A model generated the notes under the pieces. The model worked only from the letters and a program-made list of their open reading frames with translations, did no database searches and was not told the DNA's origin. A DNA stretch of 64,000 bases, taken from assembly GCF_018709685.1 (NCBI RefSeq), contig NZ_JABDHQ010000001.1, positions 248,001 to 312,000 of the forward strand, given 5' to 3'. The position numbers and the translations under genes were made by a program. Below are positions 55,415 through 64,000 of the stretch, piece after piece (the stretch's first letter is position 1; each line of letters starts with the position of its first letter). The DNA comes from Akkermansia muciniphila. GTDB lineage: Bacteria > Verrucomicrobiota > Verrucomicrobiia > Verrucomicrobiales > Akkermansiaceae.

Positions 55415-56506
55415 TTATTTGCCGTCTAATTCCCTGGAGGTTTTGGCCCCCGCTTCTTTCAGGAGGCGCGCCAGGCTGCTCTTTCCGGTGGCGATGGCGC
55501 GGTCCAGGGGAGTGGCCCCGCCCCTGGCGCGGAAATTTACGTCCGCCTTGTGCTCAATCAACAATTTGGCGGCGGCGTTTATGGAATTTTCCTGAAGGCC
55601 GGAAACGTCCGCGAGCACCCACAGGGCCGTTTCCGAATGGGCCGGCTTGTAATGGCCTAGCCGCGGCTTGCCGTTGGGTTTATTGGGGTCCGCGCCGTTT
55701 TCCAGCAGGACCCTGACGCTCTCCTCATTCCCGTACCTGGCGGCGGAAATCAGCAGCGTTCTGCCGTCATTGCACACGTAATCCGGGTCCGCCCCATGTT
55801 CCAGCAGATAGGCCGCCTGCGGAGCCCTGGGATTGAAATAATGCCTGGAAAGAAGGGAGGAAGAGGCGTTTTTATACTCGTCAGACCGGCCAATTTCCAG
55901 ATTGACGTCCGCCCCATTGGCAATCAGGAGGTCCGCCAATTCAAAAAACTGCATGTCCAGCGCCAGGGCCAGCGCGCAGGAATTATCCCCCCTGATGCCC
56001 TCCCCCTGGTAATTCACATCCGCTCCGGCGCGGATGAAGGCGCTCACTTTGGAAAGGTCCGGCTTTGTCCCCTGTTCCGGCAGCTTGTCATACTTTTTCT
56101 TGCCGTTAATGGTGACGGAGGAGGTTGTGCTTTCCCGCGCGGGCCTGTAATCCTTCAGCTTGTACAGGTACTCATACAATTCCAGCCCTTTCTTCTCCCG
56201 GGTGGCCCGGTCGGCGGAAGGGTCCACGGGCAGGGGGGCCTTTTGGGGAACCAGGCGCAGGGAGCGTTCCGCCGTGCGGTGCCCCTGCCTGGCCGCCTTG
56301 GAAAACCAGAATTTGGCCTGGGAGAGGCTGCGCTTCACGCCGTCTCCCTTCAGGAAGCACAGGCCCAGGCGGTACTGGGATTCCGCGTTTCCTTCCTTCG
56401 CTTCCAGGTAAATGCGCCTTCCTTCTTCCGGGGTGACGGCGCGGACGGCGGACGAACAGCCGAGGAAGAGGGCGGCTGACAACAGCAGGCAGGGGTAGCA
56501 GGTCAT
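55415..56506 (-). CDS. Lipoprotein with Sel1-like and ankyrin repeats
   Basis: 363 residues. The N-terminus has a good lipobox (LFLGC at residues 13-17), so it is probably a lipid-anchored exported protein. One or two Sel1-like helical repeats follow (NAESQYRLGLCFLKGDGVKR; AKFWFSKAARQGHRTAERSL). From about residue 150 there are ankyrin repeats: VSAFIRAGADVNYQGEG, LADLLIANGADVNL, YLLEHGADPDYVCNDGRTLL, VRVLLENGADPNK and KLLIEHKADVNFRARGG. Both repeat types bind proteins; the partner is unknown. It ends 11 bp from the convergent glycosylase gene. Confidence 0.83.
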   Translation of the reverse strand: MTCYPCLLLSAALFLGCSSAVRAVTPEEGRRIYLEAKEGNAESQYRLGLCFLKGDGVKRSLSQAKFWFSKAARQGHRTAERSLRLVPQKAPLPVDPSADRATREKKGLELYEYLYKLKDYRPARESTTSSVTINGKKKYDKLPEQGTKPDLSKVSAFIRAGADVNYQGEGIRGDNSCALALALDMQFFELADLLIANGADVNLEIGRSDEYKNASSSLLSRHYFNPRAPQAAYLLEHGADPDYVCNDGRTLLISAARYGNEESVRVLLENGADPNKPNGKPRLGHYKPAHSETALWVLADVSGLQENSINAAAKLLIEHKADVNFRARGGATPLDRAIATGKSSLARLLKEAGAKTSRELDGK

Positions 56507-56535
56507 AGTGGGGTAGGGGGTGAGGGAGTCTTCAT

Positions 56536-57504
56536 TCAGGAAGACCCGACGGCAGCCAGCAGGTGGACGTCCAGCGCCAGGGCTTCATGAATGTTGAAAT
56601 TCAAATCGTCGCGAAGCCTGTTGAGGGCTTCCATGCGCTTCAGCAATTCGTTCACGGGCATCTGTGCGGCCAGCGTGCGCACCTCCGGATGAATCGGCGT
56701 GACCTCCGGGGCTCCGGAGGCGATCAGGGCCGCCTGGCCGAACCAGCTGATGAGCAGTTCCAGGGCCTGGTTGCGCTGTTCCAGGTACTCCGTCTCTATC
56801 TGGGCGGCATTCGCGTCCTTGTTGCGGGACTCCCAGTCGGAGGTGTCCGTGCCCTGGGCGGCTTCCTTAGCCTCATCCTTCAGGGCCTGGTTCAGGTTTT
56901 TGGTGATGGCGGCCTTGGCCTCCGTCATGACGTCCACGAACTTGCTGCGGAAGGCCAGCGCGGCCAGGTCATTGTCCAGGTTGCGGCAGGTCTCCAGCCA
57001 GTGGGGCAGCAGGGCCTCCTGGATGGGGGTGAGCCTGAATTCCGCGGATTGCAGCAGGTTGACGCGCACGCAGCGGGAAATGATGGTCTGGAGAAGCTGG
57101 TCCGGCTGGGAGGTGGCCAGAATCAGCAGGCACTGGCTGGGCGGCTCCTCCAGGGTTTTCAGGAAGGCGTTGGCGGCCTCGTCATTCATGCGCTCCGCAT
57201 CCATGAACACGGCGATCTTCCATTTCCCCTCCGCCGCGCGCTGCTGGAGGAAAGGCTCCACCGCGCGGATGTCGTCCCGCAGGATGCGGCGCGACTTGGA
57301 CTTGGGGCGCACCAGGCGGCAGTACTCGTCCCGCACGCCGTCCAGGTGGTCTGCCCGGATGCCGTTCATCAGCTCCAGCAGTTGAAGAATCAGGCGGGAG
57401 GCTCCCTGGTGTTCGTCTCCCACAATGAGCAGGGCGTGGGGAAGCCGGTTGCGGGAGAAGGCGGTGCGGAGCAGGTCGAACGCTTGGGATGCCGTGAATG
57501 CCAT
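56536..57504 (-). CDS. holB: DNA polymerase III delta' subunit (HolB-like)
   Basis: 322 residues from the ATG at 57504; the frame is open for 23 more codons without resemblance. [20 protein letters not shown] is a degenerate P-loop, as in delta' subunits that do not hydrolyse ATP. The core [20 protein letters not shown] and [19 protein letters not shown] and the sensor ISRCVRVNL follow. It is part of the clamp loader that puts the beta clamp on DNA. The usual partner tmk is not next to it; the neighbours are the ankyrin lipoprotein and hisI. Confidence 0.9.
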   Translation of the reverse strand: MAFTASQAFDLLRTAFSRNRLPHALLIVGDEHQGASRLILQLLELMNGIRADHLDGVRDEYCRLVRPKSKSRRILRDDIRAVEPFLQQRAAEGKWKIAVFMDAERMNDEAANAFLKTLEEPPSQCLLILATSQPDQLLQTIISRCVRVNLLQSAEFRLTPIQEALLPHWLETCRNLDNDLAALAFRSKFVDVMTEAKAAITKNLNQALKDEAKEAAQGTDTSDWESRNKDANAAQIETEYLEQRNQALELLISWFGQAALIASGAPEVTPIHPEVRTLAAQMPVNELLKRMEALNRLRDDLNFNIHEALALDVHLLAAVGSS

Positions 57505-57591
57505 ACGCTCCCTATGAAACCATTTCGTTGCGTCAGGGCAACAGAAAAGATTGGTATATGTCGGATATTTCATGTACTAAAGGGGCCGGTT

Positions 57592-58083
57592 ATGGAACAA
57601 AATGACATCTCATCCCGGATTGTCTTTGCCGACCGCGGCAAGGTGAATGTGGAAAAAGGCGTGGAATTCGCCCCCAAATTTGACCAGAACGGCCTCATTC
57701 CGGCCCTCGCCATGGACTACGTTACCCATGAACCGCTGATGCTGGCCTACATGAATGCGGAATCTCTGCGCATGACCATGGAGCTGGGAGAAGCCGTTTA
57801 CTACTCCCGCAGCCGCCAGGAAATCTGGCACAAGGGCGCGACCAGCGGCCACGTGCAGAAAGTAAAGCAAATCCTGATTGACTGTGACCAGGACGCCCTG
57901 ATCGTGCTGGTGGACCAGTGCGGCGCCGGAGCCTGCCACACCGGGCACCACTCCTGCTTCTACCGTTCCGTGCCCTTTGGCGAGGAACTGAAGGCGCAGC
58001 CGCAGGGGGAACCCGTCACGCTGCGCGAAGCGGACGGAGGCGTTGTTTTTGACGCTGAGGCCGTATACGGCAAGGGCCATTAA
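57592..58083 (+). CDS. hisI: Phosphoribosyl-AMP cyclohydrolase
   Basis: 163 residues. [20 protein letters not shown] then [48 protein letters not shown] and the zinc-binding [16 protein letters not shown] are diagnostic. It opens the ring of PR-AMP in histidine synthesis. This is the stand-alone HisI without the HisE pyrophosphohydrolase domain. No other his gene is in the window. A terminator follows directly. Confidence 0.95.
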   Translation: MEQNDISSRIVFADRGKVNVEKGVEFAPKFDQNGLIPALAMDYVTHEPLMLAYMNAESLRMTMELGEAVYYSRSRQEIWHKGATSGHVQKVKQILIDCDQDALIVLVDQCGAGACHTGHHSCFYRSVPFGEELKAQPQGEPVTLREADGGVVFDAEAVYGKGH

Positions 58084-58091
58084 CTCTTTTT

Positions 58092-58134
58092 GCGCGTCAA
58101 TCTGCGTTCACCGGGTTGACGCGCCCTCTTTTTC
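58092..58134 (+). terminator. Terminator of hisI
   Basis: A 9-bp stem GCGCGTCAA / TTGACGCGC, 15-nt loop, then CCTCTTTTTC. It begins 8 bp after the hisI stop. Confidence 0.75.
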
Positions 58135-58146
58135 TGCTGTAAAGTC

Positions 58147-59097
58147 ATGAATGTGAAAAAGCTGCTTGTCATGATGGCCGCCGTCTCCGGAACGCTGGTG
58201 CTGTGCCAGTGCTCTTCGGAAGCGCCCCCGCCCCCCGGAACCGTCCGCATGGTGGACCAGCAGGCGATTGCCCTGATGCAGGAAGCCAAGGCGAAGGAAG
58301 CGAAAAACGACCTGTCCGGCGCCATCAAGAAATACAAGCGCGTGGTGGAAAAGCACCCCCTTTCCAAGGAAGCGCCGCAGGCCCGGTTCAGAATGGCGGA
58401 ACTCTATGAAGCCCGCAAGGAACCCGCGGATGCCTTTGACCAGTACCAGAAGCTCATTGACCGGCACCCGGACAGCCCGCTGTACAAGCAGGCCATGGAG
58501 CGGCAGAAGGAAATGGCCTTCGGCGCCGCGAGCGGCGCGCTGACCAACCGCGTGCTATGGATGTTTGACGTCAGGATGGACCCCAAGAACGTCACGGAAT
58601 GGCTGAACCACGTGCGCGACAACGCCCCGTACGCACCCACCGCCCCGCAGGCCATGAATGTGCTGGGCAGCTACCTGGCCGCCCGCGGCCGGATGAAGGA
58701 GGCCATTGAAGCGTACCAGAACCTGGTGGACAACCACCCGCATTCTCCGCTGGCCCCCACGGCCCAGCTCCAGATAGCCACCCTTTACCGCCAGGCCGCC
58801 GCTGACGGGGACCGCAACCACGTCAATGTGGCCCGCGCCCAGGAAGCGTATGAAGACTATCTCCAGCGCTACCCCAACAGCTCCCGCGCCGGGGCCGCCC
58901 GTTCCGACCTGGCCGCCATGAAGCGTGAACTGGTATCCCAGCAGCTGGAAGTGGCGGAATACTACCTTACCAAGATGAAGGACACCAATGCGGCCATCTT
59001 CTGCTACCAGGAAGTGGCCTCCAAGGGCAACATCAATCCCGCCGCCGCCGCTACGGCGAAGGCGCGCCTGAAAAAACTGGGCGTCACCAGCAAATAA
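58147..59097 (+). CDS. BamD-like TPR lipoprotein
   Basis: 316 residues. N-terminal signal ending LVLCQCSSEAPPP; the Cys at 20 or 22 may be lipidated. Five or six TPR helices follow: AIKKYKRVVEKHPLSKEAPQ, AFDQYQKLIDRHPDSPLYKQ, AIEAYQNLVDNHPHSPLAPT and AYEDYLQRYPNSSRAGAARSDL. The repeat class and anchor are those of BamD/YfiO outer-membrane assembly lipoproteins or related tol-pal partners. It forms a plus-strand unit with lptE and rsmI, 18 bp before lptE, supporting an outer-membrane assembly role. Confidence 0.8.
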   Translation: MNVKKLLVMMAAVSGTLVLCQCSSEAPPPPGTVRMVDQQAIALMQEAKAKEAKNDLSGAIKKYKRVVEKHPLSKEAPQARFRMAELYEARKEPADAFDQYQKLIDRHPDSPLYKQAMERQKEMAFGAASGALTNRVLWMFDVRMDPKNVTEWLNHVRDNAPYAPTAPQAMNVLGSYLAARGRMKEAIEAYQNLVDNHPHSPLAPTAQLQIATLYRQAAADGDRNHVNVARAQEAYEDYLQRYPNSSRAGAARSDLAAMKRELVSQQLEVAEYYLTKMKDTNAAIFCYQEVASKGNINPAAAATAKARLKKLGVTSK

Positions 59098-59115
59098 CAG
59101 GAACCCTCCCTCCGC

Positions 59116-59631
59116 ATGAACCGCCTCCGGCACCTGTTTAAACTTCTTCTGCCCGCGCTGTGCCTGCTGGCCGGCTCCTGCGGCTACCAGCTGGGGGGCA
59201 CCAAGCCGCCCAAGCTGGAATTTGCGAAAACCGTCCAGGTCTGCCTCTTTGCCAACAACTCCCTGGAACCCCGCGCCGCCACGCTGGTGACCGGCGCTCT
59301 GGCGGATGAACTCCAGCGGGACGGCACCTACAAGCTGAGCTCCCGCTCCGGGGCGGACATCCGGGTGGAGGGGGAAGTGTACTCCATCACCTTTGACCAG
59401 TTGCGTTCCAGCCGGGAAGACACCTATAAAAGTACGGAACTGGGCCTGCGCCTGGCCGTCAAATACCGTGTGGTGGACGGCAGGACGAACGAGGTTCTGT
59501 ATGCCAGCTCTGCCGAGGAAGTGGGCCAGTTCTTTGATCTGGGCAACATCCAGACGGCCCGGACCAACGCCCTCTCCTATGCGGCGCGGCTGGTAGCCAC
59601 CTCCATAGCGGAAACCCTTACCAACGGATAG
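59116..59631 (+). CDS. lptE: LPS-assembly lipoprotein LptE
   Basis: 171 residues. Lipoprotein signal (LLPALCLLAGSCGYQLGG; lipobox LAGSC), immediately followed by GYQLGGTKPP, the standard start of mature LptE. Conserved later blocks are VCLFANNSLEPRAATLVTGA, RVEGEVYSITFDQ and AARLVATSIAETL. LptE plugs the LptD barrel that inserts lipopolysaccharide in the outer membrane. The family is short and diverges widely, but this start is distinctive. Neighbours suggest outer-membrane assembly as well. Confidence 0.85.
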   Translation: MNRLRHLFKLLLPALCLLAGSCGYQLGGTKPPKLEFAKTVQVCLFANNSLEPRAATLVTGALADELQRDGTYKLSSRSGADIRVEGEVYSITFDQLRSSREDTYKSTELGLRLAVKYRVVDGRTNEVLYASSAEEVGQFFDLGNIQTARTNALSYAARLVATSIAETLTNG

Positions 59632-59660
59632 GCCTTTACTGTTCCGGAGAATCCTTGCTT

Positions 59661-60362
59661 ATGGCGGAAGTGGAATACAGCGTTTACTTTGTCCCGGTAC
59701 CGATCGGCAACCGGGCGGACATCACCCTGCGGGCGCTGGACGTGCTGCGCAAGGTAGACGTCATAGCGTGTGAAGACACCCGCCATTCCGGCCTGCTGCT
59801 CTCCCATTATGAAATCCGGAAGCCGCTGATGAGCATGCATGACCACAACGAGCAGTCCCGCGCCGGGGAAATTGCCGCCCGTGCCGCCGGAGGGGAAAGC
59901 TTCGCCGTGATCAGTGATGCGGGAATGCCGGGCGTGAGTGATCCGGGGTACCGCCTCATCCAGACGCTCAAGGAAAAGGAAGTCAGCTTCACCGTGCTGC
60001 CCGGACCGTCCGCCGTGGTGACGGCGCTGGTGGGTTCCGGACTGCCTACGGACGCCTTCTTCTTTGGCGGCTTTCTTCCTGTCAAATCCGGCAGGAAAGG
60101 GGCCATGCTCCAGGCGGCGGTGGAAGCCAGCCACACGAGCATCTTTTATGAATCCCCCCACCGCATCGTCAAAACCGTGCAGGCGCTGGCGGCGCTGGAT
60201 CCGGACGTACCCGTCTGCGTAGCCAGGGAACTCACTAAAACCTTTGAAACCTACCACCGCGGCCCCGCTGCACGCCTGGCGGCGGAATTTGCGGAACGCG
60301 CCCCCAAAGGGGAAATCGTGCTGCTGGTGGGCGGCGTGAACGCGCCAAGAACCGCCCATTGA
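59661..60362 (+). CDS. rsmI: 16S rRNA (cytidine1402-2'-O)-methyltransferase
   Basis: 233 residues from the ATG at 59661 (a TTG at 59655 lies closer to the GGAGA ribosome site and is possible). Blocks: VPVPIGNRADITLRALDVL, IACEDTRHSGLLLSHY, VISDAGMPGVSDPG, IFYESPHRIVKT and VCVARELTKTFET. It methylates the same base (C1402) as RsmH, whose gene opens this window. Tetrapyrrole-methylase fold. Confidence 0.96.
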   Translation: MAEVEYSVYFVPVPIGNRADITLRALDVLRKVDVIACEDTRHSGLLLSHYEIRKPLMSMHDHNEQSRAGEIAARAAGGESFAVISDAGMPGVSDPGYRLIQTLKEKEVSFTVLPGPSAVVTALVGSGLPTDAFFFGGFLPVKSGRKGAMLQAAVEASHTSIFYESPHRIVKTVQALAALDPDVPVCVARELTKTFETYHRGPAARLAAEFAERAPKGEIVLLVGGVNAPRTAH

Positions 60363-60375
60363 CGGGCCGAAGGCA

Positions 60376-61131
60376 TTAATAGCGGACCACTACTTTAACC
60401 GGGCGGTGGTCGGAAGTGGCAGGTTCTTCAATCACCCTGCGTTCCGCCACCTTGAACGCCTCCGCCTTTCTCCCCCTGTACATCCAGATGTAATCAATAC
60501 ATTCCGCCGGATGGTCGGCAGGGAACGTCTTTTGGGAAGAATCGCTCAGCAGGATGAAGTGCTTCTTCATCCTGGCCACCGGTTCCGAGTCCGGCGTCAA
60601 ATTGAAATCTCCCGCAATGAAAAAGGGCTTCCTGCATTCCGCGGCCAGGGCGGCAATTATGTCAATGGAGGCGTTGCTGTCCTCCTGTGTCAGGGACAAA
60701 TGCGTGACGCAAAAACAATAATCCTTGAACTCGGCCATCAGCAGCACGCGCGCCTCCTCCCTGCCGGGCAAAGGAATTCGCCGGACGCTCAAAGGCTTCT
60801 CCCGGGACAAAAGGCCCACTCCATAGGAACCGCCCGAATAATCAATGGCCTTGGCGTACGTCCCCGTCAACTTTGTCCTTACGGCCAATTCCTGCAAAGT
60901 GTCCTTGCCGCCGCTCCTTTTTGTCTTGCTGTCCAGTTCCTGAAGGGCCGCGACGTCCGGTTTCGCCGCCATGATTACCCGCGCCGTGCGGTCATCATCC
61001 CGCCTGCCGTCCATGCCGGTGCCGTTCTTCACATTGTAGGTCATGAATACGGCTTCCCCGGCCCACAGGGAAAAAGGGGCCAGAAAAACCGCGGCGGCTA
61101 TGCATGGACAGAAAATGAACGGGTTCATCAC
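60376..61131 (-). CDS. Exported endonuclease/exonuclease/phosphatase-family protein
   Basis: 251 residues. Signal peptide (MMNPFIFCPCIAAAVFLAPF, cut after LWA). EEP-fold motifs in order: FMTYNVKNGTG, ALQELDSKTK, CVTHLSLTQ, FIAGDFNLTPDSEP and ATSDHRPVKVVV, with the catalytic Asp-x-Asn and terminal Ser-Asp-His. The substrate may be DNA, RNA or a phosphoester lipid; export makes a phosphodiesterase or nuclease acting outside the cytoplasm likely. Confidence 0.86.
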   Translation of the reverse strand: MMNPFIFCPCIAAAVFLAPFSLWAGEAVFMTYNVKNGTGMDGRRDDDRTARVIMAAKPDVAALQELDSKTKRSGGKDTLQELAVRTKLTGTYAKAIDYSGGSYGVGLLSREKPLSVRRIPLPGREEARVLLMAEFKDYCFCVTHLSLTQEDSNASIDIIAALAAECRKPFFIAGDFNLTPDSEPVARMKKHFILLSDSSQKTFPADHPAECIDYIWMYRGRKAEAFKVAERRVIEEPATSDHRPVKVVVRY

Positions 61132-61361
61132 TTCTCCGCTGTAAAAATGAAATTCCGGGGCTGTTATTCCGAATGGCCCGGATTACAGGTAATACGTATC
61201 CCTTTTCCCCGCTTCTTGCAGAATATCTTTCCGGTGAATCCCGCGGATGGGGAAATAAGCGCATCTTCGGCCCCAGGGAAATTCCTTATCCGTTTCCGGA
61301 TGTTCGCCTCTCATGCTCTTCCTGTCCCGCGCCGGGGGAAAATGACGCAAGTCTTATCAAC

Positions 61362-61391
61362 TTGACGCCTGGAAGTGTGTCATGATAGTAT
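61362..61391 (+). promoter_or_regulatory. Predicted promoter of the small regulator-like gene
   Basis: TTGACG (61362-61367), 18-nt spacer, TAGTAT (61386-61391). Predicted start near 61398, only a few bases before the ATG at 61401, so the transcript would be nearly leaderless. Confidence 0.5.
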
Positions 61392-61399
61392 CCTATCAT
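61382..61399. promoter_or_regulatory. Palindrome over the -10 and start region (possible operator)
   Basis: ATGATAG-TATC-CTATCAT, a perfect 7-bp inverted repeat with a 4-nt centre. It covers the -10 element and ends 1 bp before the ATG, a position expected for autorepression. Confidence 0.5.
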
Positions 61400-61400
61400 C

Positions 61401-61712
61401 ATGCTGGAGGATAGGAGATCACGTTCCTCGCGCAAGACACCGGATTTGGTGACTGATGAGCTTATTGTCATTCTTCATGAGGCGGGCATGCTGGAATTCA
61501 ACGATATCTTCCAGCGTACCGTTATCGTGATGAAGGAGAAGCACATGTCCCTGGGCGGCGAGGAAATCCTGAGGCTGCGCATTTATGAAAAGCTCCAGTC
61601 CCTGGTGAGCGCCGGAGGCCTGGTAAAAAAAGGCCGTGAATACACCGCCCAGCCCAAGCTGATGACCTTAAGATCATCAGCAAGCGATGGCAAGTTTGGA
61701 TTACCCCGATAA
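61401..61712 (+). CDS. Small basic protein, possibly winged-helix
   Basis: 103 residues. The body looks helical, then LVSAGGLVKKGREYTAQPKL resembles the wing of a small winged-helix domain (DELIVILHEAGML; EEILRLRIYEKLQSLVS as helices). A role as a DNA-binding regulator is inferred from this pattern and from the palindrome at its promoter; no family name can be given. RSRSSRKT at the start is strongly basic. Confidence 0.65.
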   Translation: MLEDRRSRSSRKTPDLVTDELIVILHEAGMLEFNDIFQRTVIVMKEKHMSLGGEEILRLRIYEKLQSLVSAGGLVKKGREYTAQPKLMTLRSSASDGKFGLPR

Positions 61713-61782
61713 AAGGGAAATATTGGTTTGCGTTTCTTCTGGAACTGCGTCCTGAAGGAGAGAGGGCGTTTTTGTGAAAAAA

Positions 61783-62826
61783 TCAGGGCTTCAAGGTCCC
61801 TTCCTGGAATGGTCCGCGGCAGTCGTAAGGAATAATGAGAAGCAGGTTGTTAACCCGGGCCACTATTTTCTGTTGTTTGATTTCCTGGATATTGAACAAG
61901 TGAACACTACCGTTCAAGGAACGTATATACTCGAAAGTTATGTTTTCCTTATCCACTAGGAATTTTTTCGGATCCTTGATTCGGATAGTGCCTGAAGGGA
62001 AATCCCATGTTCCGATAATGTCCTGGAGCTGTTGTTTCTCCTTGTTATTTCCCTTTTGCAATCCTTGGGCGCGTTTGCGTGCCCAGATAGCCGCTTCCAG
62101 ATGGCCGGAAACACCCCATTCCTTACTTTTTTTTTGCAGGGCTTGCACGTATTGCCGGGCCAGTTTTTCCTTTCCGGCTTCCATATCGGCATGAATTTTT
62201 TCAGAAAGAAGGTCGAATTTCGGGAAAGATGAGGTGTTGGCGGGGTGATCCGCTTCTTTCTCGCTTCCTCCCTTCCGCTTCAAAAGGGAAACCAGTTTGG
62301 TAGCATGGTTTACCTGGAAAATACGATCGTCGCGGTCCGTTCTGAGCCAGTAGAACCATACCGTCCGGGTTTCATTAAGCCTGATGATGTCGGAGGATGA
62401 AAAATCCTTGTCCACTCCGCCCTTATCCAGCCATGCGGTATTGCCGGACTTTTGCTGAGCCTGCTTTCCATTGAAGCGGCTTAAATAAACGTAGCCGCCG
62501 GCAACTTCTTCCCATTGCCCGATGAAGTGTGAGTAATCATCTTCTTTCTCTTCCTGAATGCCGAGAAGGATCTTTTGCTCAAGAATATCTTTGATATGCT
62601 TGGCCTGTTCAAAATCCTCGTTTCTGACACATTCATTCATAAGCCTGGTCAGCTCCGGCTTGTATTTGGTAAAAGCTGCATCGTTTATTTTCCTTTCTTG
62701 TTCCCGAAAGGTTAATTCCAGCATTTTTACTTCCGGGGGAATTTGCGCTGATGCCGGTAAGGAAAGAAAAACGAATGCGGTAGCTCGAATAATATTGATG
62801 GATGCCTTTGTGATATTCATATGCAT
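61783..62826 (-). CDS. Exported protein of unknown function
   Basis: 347 residues. N-terminal signal peptide (INIIRATAFVFLSLPASA, cut before QIPP). Helical, charged mature part (FREQERKINDAAFTKYKPEL; NEDFEQAKHIKDILEQK), then two similar beta-rich segments: HFIGQWEEVAGGYVYLSRF near residue 105 and DIIGTWDFPSGTIRIKDPKK near residue 275, each followed by an aromatic-rich stretch. The GxW...G pattern suggests a repeated small beta-domain. Function unknown. Confidence 0.72.
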   Translation of the reverse strand: MHMNITKASINIIRATAFVFLSLPASAQIPPEVKMLELTFREQERKINDAAFTKYKPELTRLMNECVRNEDFEQAKHIKDILEQKILLGIQEEKEDDYSHFIGQWEEVAGGYVYLSRFNGKQAQQKSGNTAWLDKGGVDKDFSSSDIIRLNETRTVWFYWLRTDRDDRIFQVNHATKLVSLLKRKGGSEKEADHPANTSSFPKFDLLSEKIHADMEAGKEKLARQYVQALQKKSKEWGVSGHLEAAIWARKRAQGLQKGNNKEKQQLQDIIGTWDFPSGTIRIKDPKKFLVDKENITFEYIRSLNGSVHLFNIQEIKQQKIVARVNNLLLIIPYDCRGPFQEGTLKP

Positions 62827-62859
62827 CTAATATGGTAGTAGTTGATAATTTTCGTCCGG

Positions 62860-62946
62860 TTAAAAGCCGTTCATCTTGATAGTGTCCAGCAGTTCTTTCA
62901 GGGTGCGGCAATACCACTCGGTGGCATCGCAGTTCAGGCGCCCCAT
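62860..62946 (-). CDS. Very small frame, possibly the end of a lost gene
   Basis: 28 codons from ATG 62946 (MGRLNCDATEWYCRTLKELL...NGF). The codons look like those of real genes (GC-rich), but there is no family resemblance. It could be the remnant of a gene cut short, or chance. It lies 7 bp after the stop of the next small gene. Confidence 0.25.
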   Translation of the reverse strand: MGRLNCDATEWYCRTLKELLDTIKMNGF

Positions 62947-62953
62947 GTTAAAC

Positions 62954-63166
62954 TCAAATCATTGGCTGTTTTGTTCTTTTTAATCCTCCTACGTCAGGCA
63001 TGCGGCATATGCCCCCCTCCAGGGAATCCAGGAAGCTTGCCCAGCCGCTTTGTGCCGTCTTTAGTTTTTGCGCTATGGCAGGAACATTGGAATACTGTTC
63101 TATGAGGGACGAATACGCTTTATTGAGCCGTTCCCGCATTTCAGAGAAGAAGTTTAGAGAACTCAT
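62954..63166 (-). CDS. Small protein of unknown function
   Basis: 70 residues: helical (NFFSEMRERLNKAYSSLIEQ; VPAIAQKLKTAQSGWASFLD) with a basic tail. No signal peptide, no family recognised. The composition is that of a real protein, and it is followed by another small frame. No clear ribosome site. Confidence 0.45.
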   Translation of the reverse strand: MSSLNFFSEMRERLNKAYSSLIEQYSNVPAIAQKLKTAQSGWASFLDSLEGGICRMPDVGGLKRTKQPMI

Positions 63167-63258
63167 TTGGGGGATTACGGCAGGACGATCATAATACTAA
63201 GAAGTTTTTCTTTGTTCCCAATAAACCAAGAATTCTTCCCTGATTTTATTGGCTTGTC

Positions 63259-64000
63259 TTACTTGTTGCCCAGATAATTTCTGAAAAAGCTGCAAATATT
63301 GTTAAGCATGAACAGGAACGGAGAGAGTACGAGTACAAAACAGGCAATAATTGCGCCAAGCAGACATCCCGTACCATCATCTCTTTCTTTATACAGATTT
63401 CCGTAAGAGTCGCGGTAAACACGGCCATATTCGTTGGCTGCTATGGAGGCGGCCACGGCCAGAGAACCTAACCCAGTCAATTTCAGAATGAATACAAAGA
63501 TTTTCTGATAAACCGGTTCCGGATTAGCCAACTTGTATGCAGGGCATAACGTGGACAAGTAGTAAATAATCGCAAAGCCGAACCATGTAATCGCCCCTAA
63601 GATAGAGTTACCGACGGTGTACATCATGAAGCCTATAAAGCAGAAGACGACGACTGCGCCAATCAGCGTCCAAATGCTGCCGCTGCGGTAACGGTGCTGG
63701 GCTTCATTCAGATTAGCACCGAGTTCATTAATCAGCTCAATCTGTTCGGCAGTTTTGTGCGGCAGAGCAATCAGTCTGGCAAGAAGCTCATAGCCCTTAT
63801 TTACTTCCGTGCGTTTGGTGTAGAAGGCAATCGATTCCCCGTCAACATCTCTGCACACCAGAGTGTTCAAGAAGTTGCCCGTTTCTTCGAAAAGCTTGTC
63901 GGCATTCTCCATGTTCGGCGCTACATTGCCGATGCTACTATTGCTTTCCGATGAGGTTAAAGGAACAAAACGACGCTTTGATTCCTGATACAGAACCCAA
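63259..64000 (-). CDS. Membrane protein of unknown function, N-terminus beyond the window
   Basis: The frame stays open from an ATG at 63912 up to the right edge of the window (WVLYQESKRRFVPLTSSESN...), so the true start is probably outside. The visible C-terminal 246 residues have a soluble helical part (NKGYELLARLIALPHKTAEQ; LINELGANLNEAQHRYRSG), then helices IGAVVVFCFIGFMMYTVGN, AITWFGFAIIYYLSTL, IFVFILKLTGLGSLAVAASI and CLLGAIIACFVLVLSPFLFM. No family can be named. Confidence 0.65.
   Translation of the reverse strand, partial: WVLYQESKRRFVPLTSSESNSSIGNVAPNMENADKLFEETGNFLNTLVCRDVDGESIAFYTKRTEVNKGYELLARLIALPHKTAEQIELINELGANLNEAQHRYRSGSIWTLIGAVVVFCFIGFMMYTVGNSILGAITWFGFAIIYYLSTLCPAYKLANPEPVYQKIFVFILKLTGLGSLAVAASIAANEYGRVYRDSYGNLYKERDDGTGCLLGAIIACFVLVLSPFLFMLNNICSFFRNYLGNK

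Overview
The window is a stretch of bacterial chromosome that looks like Akkermansia (Verrucomicrobiota). It is GC-rich, and it combines a dcw cell-division cluster, PEP-CTERM surface proteins and several secreted enzymes suited to host glycans: a GH20 hexosaminidase, an M60-type peptidase, an SGNH/sialate-esterase-like protein and a GH33 sialidase. The assignment is inferred from gene content; no rRNA is present to confirm it.

Layout. 1-2883 (minus): mraZ, rsmH, an ftsL-like gene and the start of ftsI, with a recognisable MraZ operator upstream. 3041-4502 (plus): a YycJ-like metallo-beta-lactamase-fold protein and a UPF0126 membrane protein. 4445-5269 (minus): an AT-rich, probably acquired gene pairing CBS domains with a HEPN-like C-terminus. 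5289-10844 (minus): tRNA-modification genes mnmE, mnmA and miaA, with two secreted proteins of unknown role. 10875-17113: a polysaccharide cluster (three glycosyltransferases on minus, a flippase and a GT2 enzyme on plus). 17364-22149: an orphan protein, a half-size CysJ-like flavoprotein, fabH and ruvB. 22290-23771: the GH20 enzyme.

24131-28241 holds a tRNA-Ser gene followed at once by an AT-rich island with a two-gene restriction-modification system. Its first protein joins a nuclease domain to an adenine methyltransferase; its second is an HsdS-like specificity subunit; there is no HsdR translocase. A run of eight T at the gene junction would fuse the two frames if it gained one T. 28242-38144 carries the M60 peptidase, a DUF2254 protein, the esterase, a PEP-CTERM protein, an AGE-family epimerase and the sialidase. 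38651-40240 is a secreted protein with three SmpA-like repeats. 40380-40721 has two promoter-plus-terminator units that look like small RNA genes.

41226-45547: an SMR-type exporter, glutamine-dependent NAD synthetase, a methyltransferase and a PP2C phosphatase. 45975-50533: three adjacent surface proteins (LamG/PEP-CTERM, LamG plus GH16-like, GLUG plus BACON). 50612-53806: carB. 54063-64000: housekeeping and envelope genes (a hypoxanthine-DNA-glycosylase-like gene, an ankyrin lipoprotein, holB, hisI, a BamD-like gene, lptE and rsmI) and several small or secreted proteins. Best candidates for something undescribed: the possibly switchable restriction system, the CBS-HEPN gene and the RsmH carrying an HUH-transposase-like N-terminal domain.
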